Part shown: one piece after another, positions 17,711 through 25,873 of the stretch
How the letters are laid out: every line of letters starts with the position of its first letter
Numbering within the stretch: position 1 is the stretch's first letter
Assembly (NCBI GenBank): GCA_013178275.1
Contig: JABLWZ010000003.1
Span: 62,001-126,000, forward strand
Length of the DNA stretch: 64,000 nt
Reading direction: 5' to 3'
DNA from: Bacillota bacterium
GTDB lineage: Bacteria; Bacillota; Ch66; Ch109
The notes under the pieces: model-generated
Seen by the model: the letters and a program-made list of their open reading frames with translations, nothing else
What the model was told of the DNA's origin: nothing
Databases searched by the model: none
Position numbers and translations under genes: made by a program

Positions 17711-19630
17711 ATGATTAATTGGAACAGTTGGCCTTGCTGCGAGAATTGCAGAATATACAGTTTTACTACTTCCCGGCCGGTTAGCATAGTGCATCTAAAT
17801 TGTATGAAATGCGGTTCTCCAATGATAGAGACCGACAATCCCGGTTCTAATTCTAATAGCCAGTTATTGGGTAGTCCTTCGGCATTCGGAAAGTACAGTT
17901 GTATGACCACAGATATCGTAGGAGTGAGAGAGCCGTTGTTTACATTAAAAAAACTGACTTATTTTTATCCGGAGGCTGACCTCCCGGCGCTGCAGGAAAT
18001 AAATCTCGACGTGGAGGAAGGGGAATTCTTACTGGTGGTCGGCGGCTCCGGTTCCGGCAAGTCTTCCCTGGCCCGCGCGCTGGCGGGCTTGATTCCAGAT
18101 TATTACGGGGGCCGGATCGGGGGCCGGAATTTTTTCAAGGGGCAGGATATCGGGTCTATGAAGCAGAGCGCCCATGCCAGAAATATCGGGATCGTTTTTC
18201 AGGACCCGGAGAAACAGCTGGTTATGACCAGCGTCGAAGCGGAGATAGCCTTTGGACTGGAGAATCTCGGCTTGCCCCAGCCGGAGATGTTTCGCCGGGT
18301 TGCGGAGGTAATGAGTTTTTTCGGTATCTCATCACTCAGAAGGGAGTTTACCGCTAAACTCTCCGGCGGCCAAAAACAAAAGGTTGCCCTGGCCTCGATA
18401 CTGGCTATGCAGCCGCAGGTTTTAATCCTGGACGAACCGACATCCCAGCTGGACCCGTTAGCCGCGGAAGAGATATTCAACCTGGTCAAGCGGCTGAACG
18501 AGGAATTGAACATCACCATAATCCTGATCGAACAGAGGCTCGAACGGTGTTATCACCTCGCGGACCGGGTGGCGGTGATGGAGGGCGGGCGGATCGTTAA
18601 GGATGGAACAGCGCGCGAGGTGGCGGACTGGGAAGTTAAAAACCGTTATCCATACGTACCAGCCGTGGCCGGCTTCTTTTCCCATATCGGTTCGCATGAT
18701 ATACCCCTCACCATAAAAGAAGGCCGGTGCCTGTTAAAGAACCAGTATACCTTTCATAACGTATCCGCTGCGGCAGACGTACCGGCCCACAATCAAGCAA
18801 TAAAAAATACGACTAAGATCAATCCGGATAAACCACAGGAATTTCCGGTTGTAGAGATAAACAAACTCTGGTTTTCTTACCCGAACGGCCGGGAGGCTCT
18901 GCGCGGTATAGATTTTTCGGTAGTTGCGGGAGAATATGTGGCCGTATTGGGGGAGAACGGAAGCGGTAAGACCACCCTGCTAAAACAGATCGCCGGGCTT
19001 TTGAAACCCAGCCGCGGCAAGGTGTCGGTCGACGGTGTTTACACCGACTGCAGTTTACCCCATCAACTCGCGCGAGTGGTCGGTTACCTTTCCCAGAACC
19101 CCAACGACTATCTCTTTAATGATACCGTGGAAGAAGAACTGAGGTTTACCCAGGTCAACCTGGGAATTTCCGATACCGCCAACATAGATCAGTGGCTGGA
19201 AAAGCTGAACCTTACTCGCTACCGGCATGCCAATCCCAGGGATTTGAGCAGCGGAGAAAGGCAGCGGGTGGCGCTGGCGTCGATAATGGTGGCCAGTCCC
19301 AGGCTGCTGTTGTTGGATGAACCGACCCGGGGCATCGATTATCGGCTGAAGGCGGAGATGGGCAGATTATTGAAGGAAATGGCAAGGAGCGGAACTGCTG
19401 TGATCCTGGTTACCCACGATGTGGAGTTTGCCGCGGAATACTCGGAAAGGGTTGTGATGCTTTTTGACGGGAGGATCGCTTATGACGGGCCGAAGAAAAA
19501 GGTTCTTAGCAATTCAATGTTTTTTGCCCCGCAGATCAGAAAGCTGTTTCGAGGTATAGACGATGAGCTGTTCACCATCAGAGAAGCGGTGGAAAGGGTT
19601 CGAAATCTAACAACCGGTAATACCAGGTAA
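17711..19630 (+). CDS. Fused EcfA1-EcfA2 ATPase of an ECF transporter, with possible zinc-ribbon leader
   Basis: Two ABC ATPase domains lie in one chain. Domain one has Walker A GGSGSGKSS (about 111), signature LSGGQKQKV and ILDEPTSQLDP. Domain two has Walker A GENGSGKTT (about 414), signature LSSGERQRV and LLDEPTRGID. With EcfT and the S component this makes a complete importer. From the ATG at 17,711 (weak site AGAGAAGAGG) there is a leader of about 64 residues with CCENC and NCMKC pairs about 20 residues apart, like a zinc ribbon. An ATG at 17,903 would give a normal N-terminus. Confidence 0.9.
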   Translation: MINWNSWPCCENCRIYSFTTSRPVSIVHLNCMKCGSPMIETDNPGSNSNSQLLGSPSAFGKYSCMTTDIVGVREPLFTLKKLTYFYPEADLPALQEINLDVEEGEFLLVVGGSGSGKSSLARALAGLIPDYYGGRIGGRNFFKGQDIGSMKQSAHARNIGIVFQDPEKQLVMTSVEAEIAFGLENLGLPQPEMFRRVAEVMSFFGISSLRREFTAKLSGGQKQKVALASILAMQPQVLILDEPTSQLDPLAAEEIFNLVKRLNEELNITIILIEQRLERCYHLADRVAVMEGGRIVKDGTAREVADWEVKNRYPYVPAVAGFFSHIGSHDIPLTIKEGRCLLKNQYTFHNVSAAADVPAHNQAIKNTTKINPDKPQEFPVVEINKLWFSYPNGREALRGIDFSVVAGEYVAVLGENGSGKTTLLKQIAGLLKPSRGKVSVDGVYTDCSLPHQLARVVGYLSQNPNDYLFNDTVEEELRFTQVNLGISDTANIDQWLEKLNLTRYRHANPRDLSSGERQRVALASIMVASPRLLLLDEPTRGIDYRLKAEMGRLLKEMARSGTAVILVTHDVEFAAEYSERVVMLFDGRIAYDGPKKKVLSNSMFFAPQIRKLFRGIDDELFTIREAVERVRNLTTGNTR

Positions 19631-19880
19631 ACTGCCGTAAAAATGAGAAAGTGGACTTTTTCTTGAATGCACCAGCATGAAGGTGCTAGAATAAGGGAGG
19701 TTTACCGGCAAGGGTATAGACAGTATCGGTCGCGAGTCTGGGCGGTGGCCCTTCAGCTATTTGAAGAATAGCTGAAGTAAGGTAAAACGCGGCCAGCCAG
19801 GTAATAATGAAAGGAGTGTGGTCGCTGGAATAACATTACATTATAGGTTTTCAATCGGATTGTAGCATATCCGGCTATAA
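19631..19880 (+). other. Leader region before the metE riboswitch, with a perfect hairpin
   Basis: No gene is visible. An 11-bp perfect hairpin, CTTCAGCTATT/AATAGCTGAAG with a five-base loop, lies at 19,751-19,777. It lacks a T run, so it is not a standard terminator. A smaller GCACC/GGTGC hairpin lies near 19,670. Confidence 0.5.
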
Positions 19881-20050
19881 GCTTATGAGGTGCCCACAAC
19901 TGCGGTGGGATAATAGGGAATCAGGTGCAAGGCCTGAGCAGCCCCCACTACTGTATCTCGGACCAAATCTTTCAAAACCACTGTCTCTTACAGAGATGGG
20001 AAGGAAAAGAGAGTAGGATGAAGAGAAGCCAGGAGACCTGCCTCATAGCT
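19881..20050 (+). promoter_or_regulatory. Cobalamin riboswitch 3 (metE)
   Basis: The aptamer has GGGAATCAGGTGCAAGGCCTGA, GCAGCCCCCACTACTGTATC, and AGAAGCCAGGAGACCTGCC with the B12 box; P1 pairs TATGAGG with CCTCATA. It controls metE, a classical cobalamin-repressed gene. No T-tract terminator lies between it and the start codon; the ribosome-site hairpin at 20,111-20,141 is the likely switch. Confidence 0.95.
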
Positions 20051-20110
20051 GGTTGATCCCATTCTTTGGGTGCGAAGTATGGAGATAGAGACAATAATCA
20101 ATTGTGTCTA

Positions 20111-20141
20111 TTTCCTCCTGAAGACAGAAAAAAGGAGGAAA
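20111..20141 (+). promoter_or_regulatory. Hairpin sequestering the metE ribosome-binding site
   Basis: TTTCCTCCT pairs perfectly (9 bp) with AGGAGGAAA, which contains the metE Shine-Dalgarno sequence, with a 13-base loop. Closing this helix would block translation. It decides that riboswitch 3 acts at the level of translation rather than termination. Confidence 0.75.
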
Positions 20142-20148
20142 AGTCAAA

Positions 20149-22437
20149 GTGAGTACTAAACTGTCGGTGGTTTCTTTTCCCCGCATCGGAGCCCAGCGGG
20201 AACTCAAAAAACTAGTAGAAGGATACTTTGCCGGGGACGTCACTAAACATGATCTGTGCGGCGGAAGCCGCGAACTGAGGCAAAACCACTGGCGAATCCA
20301 GCAGGAAAAAGGGATCGACTTCATTTCCAGCAATGATTTTTCCCTTTATGACAACATGCTGGACATGGCTTGTCTGCTGAATGACATCCCCTCGCGTTAC
20401 CGAGACCTCTCCATGGATGAACTGGACCGTTACTTCGCCATGGCCAAAGGAGCCCAAAACGCAAAGGGCGATGTAAAGGCCCTGGAACTGAAGAAATGGT
20501 TCAATACCAATTACCACTATATAGTTCCAGAAACAGAAGAAGGCGTTGAATTCAAAGTGAACGGAGACAAGCCGTTCGCCGAATTCCAGGAAGCACTGGC
20601 CCTCGGGATCAACACCAAGGCGGTCCTGATTGGCCCCTATACCTTTCTCAAGCTGTCAAGGAACAAAAGCCGGCAGAGCTTTTCCCACCTGCTTGATCGC
20701 TTGATCCCCGTCTACCAAGAGATTATTAAACGTTTTTCCGCGCTCGGAATGCAGGTTCTGCAGATAGACGAACCGGCCCTTGTCATGCCCATGGACACCG
20801 ATGATGTAGAGGCCTTCTGCAACGCCTACCAGAAACTTCTGCCGGCCAAAGGCCGGACCAGGGTGCTGCTCCAGACCTATTTTGGCGACATTCGTGACAT
20901 CCTTACCCGAGTTATGGAACTGGATTTTGACGCTCTGGGGCTGGACCTGGTGGAGGGCGAAAGAAACCTGGACCTCATAGAGAAATACGGATTCCCCAGC
21001 AGCAAACAGCTCTTTGCCGGACTGGTGGACGGGAAGAACATCTGGATTAACAACTACACCGCTACCATGGACAAGATCCATCGTCTGTTGAAGTGTGTCG
21101 ACCGGGACAAACTGGTTCTCTCCACTTCCTGCTCCCTGCTGCACGTACCTTATTCTATCGAATACGAAACCAAACTGGGGGAAGCATACCTACGATGCCT
21201 GTCCTTTGCCAGGGAAAAGCTGAGCGAAATGGACGACCTGAGAGAACTGCTGGAAGATGCTGATTTCCATCGGAATGAGAGATTCCTGGCCAACCAGGCG
21301 TCCATCAGCGAACTGCTCAATCATCCGGGCAAGCGCCGGCAGGAGGTCAGGGCAATGGTCGATGGACTCACCGGGACAGATTTTGTTCGCCAGCCCGCTT
21401 ATGAAGAGCGGATCAAGAAGCAGAAGCAGGCGTTAAGACTGCCTCTGCTGCCGACCACGACCATAGGCTCCTTTCCTCAGACTACAGAGATAAGGAAGCT
21501 TCGGCAGCAGTACCGGAGTTCCAAGATCAACCGCGAAGAGTACGCCCAGCAGATTCGAAACAGCATCAGCCAGGTCATAAAGCGGCAGGAAGAACTGGGC
21601 CTCGACGTCCTGGTACACGGCGAATACGAGCGCAACGACATGGTGGAATACTTCGGGGAAAACCTGGAGGGTTTCCTGTTAACCGAAAACGGATGGGTCC
21701 AGTCCTACGGGACCCGGGCCGTGAAACCGCCGGTGATTTTTGGGGATATAAAACGGAGCCGTCCCATTACCCTGGAATGGATTACCTACGCCCAGAGCCT
21801 GACCGAAAAACCGGTGAAGGGAATGCTCACCGGCCCGATTACCATACTCAACTGGTCGTTTCCCCGGGAAGACCTGGAGCTGTCGGAAATAGCCTGCCAG
21901 CTAGCCCTGGCCATCAAAGAGGAAGTCATGGACCTGGAGAGGGCGGGAATCAAAATCATCCAGATAGACGAGGCCGCCCTGCGCGAAAAACTGCCCCTGA
22001 GAAAAGAGGAGTGGCAGAGCGCATACCTCGACTGGGCGATCAAGATGTTTCGACTGGTGCACGCCTCGGTAGGAGAGAAAACCCAGATCCATACCCACAT
22101 GTGCTACAGCGAGTTTTCGGACATAATCGGGGCCATTGAGGAAATGGACGCCGATGTCTACACGTTCGAAGCAGCCAGGTCGGACCTTTCTCTTTTGAGA
22201 GCCCTGAGGGAGCACAACTTTACCCGGGAAGTGGGGCCGGGAGTTTACGACATCCATTCGCTGCGGATCCCCACCTACGAGGAAATCAAGGCCCAACTGG
22301 AAAAAATAAGCTCACAACTGGATGTCGGCAACCTATGGGTAAACCCCGACTGTGGCCTGAAGACGCGCGGCATGCAGGAGACCCTGCCCAGCCTAGCCAA
22401 TATGGTCAAAGCCGCGGAAACATTCCGCTCTTCATGA
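20149..22437 (+). CDS. metE: Cobalamin-independent methionine synthase
   Basis: MetE transfers the methyl group from 5-methyltetrahydrofolate (polyglutamate form) to homocysteine without a corrinoid. The 762-residue protein has both TIM-barrel halves. The zinc ligands are visible as His650 and Cys652 (HTHMCYSEF) and Cys735 (NPDCGLKTR), with the same spacing as His641, Cys643 and Cys726 of the E. coli enzyme. GTG start behind AAAGGAGG. Riboswitch 3 would shut it off when cobalamin is available, implying that a cobalamin-dependent MetH exists elsewhere. Confidence 0.97.
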   Translation: MSTKLSVVSFPRIGAQRELKKLVEGYFAGDVTKHDLCGGSRELRQNHWRIQQEKGIDFISSNDFSLYDNMLDMACLLNDIPSRYRDLSMDELDRYFAMAKGAQNAKGDVKALELKKWFNTNYHYIVPETEEGVEFKVNGDKPFAEFQEALALGINTKAVLIGPYTFLKLSRNKSRQSFSHLLDRLIPVYQEIIKRFSALGMQVLQIDEPALVMPMDTDDVEAFCNAYQKLLPAKGRTRVLLQTYFGDIRDILTRVMELDFDALGLDLVEGERNLDLIEKYGFPSSKQLFAGLVDGKNIWINNYTATMDKIHRLLKCVDRDKLVLSTSCSLLHVPYSIEYETKLGEAYLRCLSFAREKLSEMDDLRELLEDADFHRNERFLANQASISELLNHPGKRRQEVRAMVDGLTGTDFVRQPAYEERIKKQKQALRLPLLPTTTIGSFPQTTEIRKLRQQYRSSKINREEYAQQIRNSISQVIKRQEELGLDVLVHGEYERNDMVEYFGENLEGFLLTENGWVQSYGTRAVKPPVIFGDIKRSRPITLEWITYAQSLTEKPVKGMLTGPITILNWSFPREDLELSEIACQLALAIKEEVMDLERAGIKIIQIDEAALREKLPLRKEEWQSAYLDWAIKMFRLVHASVGEKTQIHTHMCYSEFSDIIGAIEEMDADVYTFEAARSDLSLLRALREHNFTREVGPGVYDIHSLRIPTYEEIKAQLEKISSQLDVGNLWVNPDCGLKTRGMQETLPSLANMVKAAETFRSS

Positions 22438-22454
22438 TTGTTCAGATGGTCAAA

Positions 22455-22478
22455 ACCGTGGGGGTTTTTCCCCACGGT
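22455..22478 (+). terminator. Hairpin after metE
   Basis: Perfect stem ACCGTGGGG/CCCCACGGT lies just after the metE stop. The T run is in the loop rather than after the stem, so it is a weaker terminator candidate or an RNA-stabilising hairpin. Confidence 0.55.
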
Positions 22479-22518
22479 ATCTCCATAATGGCCCTTCAGT
22501 GACTAAAAGGAGAGAGAA

Positions 22519-23463
22519 TTGTCCGTGTTTTGGGGAGACAAAAGGTATTATTCCATAAACTACCACTTGAAAAGCAGGTATGGCCAGCGGGTGCAGAACA
22601 TCCCTATCGATGCGGGGTTTACCTGTCCCAACCGCGATGGAGCAATAGGAGTCGGTGGGTGTATTTTCTGCAGCCAGAAGGGGTCGGGAGATCTTGCCGA
22701 ATCCAGGGAGATGTCAATAACTCAACAGGTAAACAGCAGGATAGAGCGATTGTCGAGCAGAGGAATAAACAAGTATATCGTTTACTTCCAGGCATACACC
22801 AACACCTACGCTCCGGTGGAGGTGCTGCGGCAGAAATACTATGAGGCCATCGCTGACGAGCGGGTGGTCGGTTTAGCCATCGGAACCAGGCCTGATTGCA
22901 TCGATGCGGAGAAGGTCAGGTTGTTTTCGGAGATCGCGGAAAAAAAAGACATATGGATTGAGTTGGGACTGCAGAGCATCTTCGACCAGACGGCTAAATT
23001 TATGAACCGGGGCTACAAACTGGACTGCTTTGACCGGGCGGTGCGCTTGCTGCATCAGAACAACATCAAGACAGTTGTACACTTGATTTTTGGCCTTCCA
23101 CACGAGACCAAAGAGATGATGATTGATTCGGTGCGGTACATTTCGGAAAAAGGAATAAGCGGCGTCAAGTTTCACCTGCTGCATATCTTGAAGAATACTC
23201 GCCTGCAGGAACTGTACTCGGCTGGTGGTTTTAAGCTGCTCGAAAAAGACGAATACGTGGAAATTGTAGTAAACGCCCTGGAGAATCTGGCGCCAGATAT
23301 TGTAGTACACCGGTTAACCGCCGAGGCGCCCAGGGAGATCTTGGTCGCGCCTGACTGGTGTCTGAAAAAACGCGGTTTACTTAATTCTATTGAACGAACC
23401 CTGGCCGAGAGAAATACCTGGCAGGGGAGGCTCCTAAAATCTTCAGCTCGCGGATATGATTAA
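22519..23463 (+). CDS. Radical SAM protein of the YtqA/YhcC (TIGR01212) family
   Basis: This 314-residue protein starts at TTG after AGGAGAGAGA. N-terminal DKRYYSINYHLKSRYGQRVQNIPIDAG and the CPNRDG...GGCIFC cysteines form the iron-sulfur site that binds S-adenosylmethionine; the GTRPDC, GLQS and HLIFGLP motifs follow. The family is conserved but of poorly defined function. It follows metE at about 80 bp, so it could be co-transcribed with it, but it has its own ribosome site. Confidence 0.88.
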   Translation: MSVFWGDKRYYSINYHLKSRYGQRVQNIPIDAGFTCPNRDGAIGVGGCIFCSQKGSGDLAESREMSITQQVNSRIERLSSRGINKYIVYFQAYTNTYAPVEVLRQKYYEAIADERVVGLAIGTRPDCIDAEKVRLFSEIAEKKDIWIELGLQSIFDQTAKFMNRGYKLDCFDRAVRLLHQNNIKTVVHLIFGLPHETKEMMIDSVRYISEKGISGVKFHLLHILKNTRLQELYSAGGFKLLEKDEYVEIVVNALENLAPDIVVHRLTAEAPREILVAPDWCLKKRGLLNSIERTLAERNTWQGRLLKSSARGYD

Positions 23464-23758
23464 TCACTGAGATAACAAGGAAGCGATACCAGCGCCGCTT
23501 GGTTTTTTCAACAAGGCAATTAATGTTTAAATCGAGAAGTAAATTAAGTTCCTATTATGAGAAGGCTGATTCCATAACAATGAGCTTTTCCAACCATATT
23601 AACACCCATCTCGTCGCTATCGCTGGCGACACAGATAGTAATAAAAATTATTTTCCACGCTATCCCTTGTACTGCTGGTTATAAACCAGAATTGCCAATC
23701 AGGGCATAAAATGATATAAAAATTGTTAGGAACTTAGTGCTTTGGAGGAGGGGATCGG
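23464..23758. other. Intergenic region before nikR
   Basis: This AT-rich stretch has no supportable gene. A short hairpin CTGGTT/AACCAG occurs near 23,675. No GTRRCAC pair like those upstream of neighbouring operons was seen here. Confidence 0.5.
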
Positions 23759-24178
23759 GTGGAAGAACTGGTTCGATTCGGGGTTTCGATAAACCCGCAG
23801 CTGCTTGAGCAGTTCGACAAGGTTATCAAGAACAAAGGATATCCCAGCCGATCCGAAGCTCTTCGCGACCTCATTCGCGACCATCTAGTCGAGTATAAAT
23901 GGGAAAGCGACGAGGGGGAGGTGGTTGGCACCATCACCCTAATCTATGACCACCATACCAACAACCTGCTGCCGTTATTAAATGATCTGCAGCACGACTA
24001 TCACCCTTTGGTGCAGTCTACCATGCATATCCATCTCGATCACCATAACTGCATGGAGGTTTTGGTCGTCAAAGGCCCCGCTCAGTTGGCACGAGAAATT
24101 GCCGAGCGCTTAATCAGCATGAAGGGGGTTAAGCACGGCAAGTTGACCATAACCTCGACTGGAGAGGACTTGAAATAA
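23759..24178 (+). CDS. nikR: Nickel-responsive regulator NikR
   Basis: This 139-residue regulator has an N-terminal ribbon-helix-helix (RFGVSINPQLLEQFDKVIKNKG, SRSEALRDLIRD) and a C-terminal ACT-like nickel domain. The high-affinity nickel ligands are present as His79, His90, His92 and Cys98, with the same spacing as His76, His87, His89 and Cys95 in E. coli NikR. GTG start behind GGAGGAGG. It probably represses nickel uptake, and the CbiMN-Q-O transporter 6 kb downstream is a natural target. Confidence 0.95.
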   Translation: MEELVRFGVSINPQLLEQFDKVIKNKGYPSRSEALRDLIRDHLVEYKWESDEGEVVGTITLIYDHHTNNLLPLLNDLQHDYHPLVQSTMHIHLDHHNCMEVLVVKGPAQLAREIAERLISMKGVKHGKLTITSTGEDLK

Positions 24179-24238
24179 CGCTTTGAATTAAGAAGGGAAC
24201 AACAATATATCACAAAACGTAAACTGGCCAGTAAATAG

Positions 24239-24268
24239 TGCTCCTAAGTTAAGGAGCATTTATTTTTT
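24239..24268 (+). terminator. Terminator after nikR
   Basis: Stem TGCTCCT/AGGAGCA with a six-base loop is followed by TTTATTTTTT. It closes the nikR transcript. Confidence 0.85.
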
Positions 24269-24453
24269 GCTGTTCTTGAATGAAGGCCTAAGCAACATTT
24301 CACCATCCTGAAATACCCTTTGAAGTGATAGAAGCGCATTTGATCGAAGTCCCTTTAAAACTAAACGATGGGTATATTTAGGAAAACTTTGAAATCCAAG
24401 AATATGATAGAAATCGGCAGGAAATCTCAGAGCAGCGTCGAATTAAATTAACG

Positions 24454-24481
24454 GTAGCACGAAAATAAAAATTAGTAACAC
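24454..24481 (+). promoter_or_regulatory. GTRRCAC direct-repeat operator, site A (malic enzyme)
   Basis: GTAGCAC-N14-GTAACAC, with each half followed by GAAA. The half-sites are 21 bp apart, two helical turns. The same arrangement occurs upstream of the hydrogenase and cbiM. It lies 54 bp before the malic enzyme start. The regulator is unknown. Confidence 0.6.
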
Positions 24482-24534
24482 GAAACACGCACGGACGAAA
24501 GACGAAAGGAGATGTTCACCTGAACTTTGACGAG

Positions 24535-25854
24535 ATGCTAGACAAAGCCCAAAGACCAACGCAGGAGGCCATGCGGCTGCACCAGTTTTTCAGGGGAAAG
24601 ATGCAGACGGTTCCACGATGTGCCGTTCGCGGGATGGACGATTTCGCGATCTGGTATTCTCCCGGGGTGGCAGAACCGTGCCTCGCTATTAGCAGAGACC
24701 GGAGCTTGGTATATGAATATACCGGCAGGTGGAATACCGTAGCCGTGGTAACTGACGGTTCCCGGGTACTGGGTCTGGGAGATATTGGCCCAGAGGCCGC
24801 CCTGCCGGTGATGGAAGGCAAGGCGCTGCTTTTTAAATACCTGGGCGGAGTCGATGCGGTCCCGATATGTTTGGACACCAAGGACCCGGAGGAGATTATC
24901 CGGACAGTAAAACACCTGCAGCCGTCCTTTGGCGGGATCAACCTGGAGGATATAGCCCAGCCCAAATGCTACACCATTCTGGATCGCCTGCAGCGGGAAC
25001 TGGAGATACCGGTGTGGCATGACGATCAGCAGGGAACCGCGGCGGTAACACTGGCCGGCCTGATCAATGCCTTGAAATTGGTGGATAAGAAGCTGAGCGA
25101 GGTGCGAATCGCCTTGATAGGCGCCGGGGCGGCCAACCTCCGTATCGCGAAAATTTTGATCAAGGCCGGAGCTGATGCTGGCAACATCATACTTTCAGAC
25201 AGCCGGGGGATACTCAACCCTGACCGCGCCGATCTTGAAAAAAATCACCCGGAAAAATGGGAAATGTGTCGGTCAACCAACGCCGAGGGAAGGACCGGCG
25301 GCATACCCGAGGCTATAGCCGGTACCGATGCGGTTATCGCCCTGTCGCAGCCCGGACCGGGCATCATCAAAAAAGAATGGATAAAATCAATGAACGAAAA
25401 GCCGATAGTATTCGCCTGCGCAAACCCGGTGCCCGAGATATGGCCCTGGGAGGCCAAGGCCGCGGGCGCTTGGATAGTAGCCACCGGGCGTTCAGATTTT
25501 CCCAACCAGATCAACAACTCCCTCTGTTTTCCCGCGATCTTTCGGGGCTCACTGGACGTCCGGGCCAGAGCCATCACTGATGAAATGTGTATCGTGGCGG
25601 CGAATGAGCTGGCCAGATACGTCGAGGAACAAGGCCGGCTATCAGAAGAATGCCTGGTGCCTACCATGGAAGAATGGGAGGTTTTCCCCTTGCAGGCTGC
25701 CGCGGTAGGGACCAAGGCGGTAGAACAGGGTGTGGCGGGGATAAACCGCAGCTACCAGGAGCTTTACCAGATGGCCGCCGACATTATCCGTCAGGCCCAG
25801 GAAACAACCAAAACGCTGATGCAGAAGGGGCTCATCCCTCACGTGCCGGATTGA
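24535..25854 (+). CDS. NAD(P)-dependent malic enzyme
   Basis: It catalyses oxidative decarboxylation of malate to pyruvate. The 439-residue protein has the malic-enzyme block AIWYSPGVAEPC with the catalytic region GDIGPEAALPVMEGKA, the divalent-metal region DDQQGTAAVTLAGL, and a Rossmann motif ALIGAGAANLRIAKIL. It lacks a phosphotransacetylase tail. The strong site AAAGGAG lies about 24 bp before this ATG, so an upstream non-ATG start (CTG at 24,520) is possible. A direct-repeat operator precedes it and an alcohol dehydrogenase follows directly. Confidence 0.93.
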   Translation: MLDKAQRPTQEAMRLHQFFRGKMQTVPRCAVRGMDDFAIWYSPGVAEPCLAISRDRSLVYEYTGRWNTVAVVTDGSRVLGLGDIGPEAALPVMEGKALLFKYLGGVDAVPICLDTKDPEEIIRTVKHLQPSFGGINLEDIAQPKCYTILDRLQRELEIPVWHDDQQGTAAVTLAGLINALKLVDKKLSEVRIALIGAGAANLRIAKILIKAGADAGNIILSDSRGILNPDRADLEKNHPEKWEMCRSTNAEGRTGGIPEAIAGTDAVIALSQPGPGIIKKEWIKSMNEKPIVFACANPVPEIWPWEAKAAGAWIVATGRSDFPNQINNSLCFPAIFRGSLDVRARAITDEMCIVAANELARYVEEQGRLSEECLVPTMEEWEVFPLQAAAVGTKAVEQGVAGINRSYQELYQMAADIIRQAQETTKTLMQKGLIPHVPD

Positions 25855-25873
25855 GGAAATGGGGGGAAGGCCA

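Noticed and set aside
22455-22478. Treating the hairpin after metE as a standard strong terminator
   Set aside because: The T run lies in the loop and not after the stem, so it is listed only with moderate confidence.
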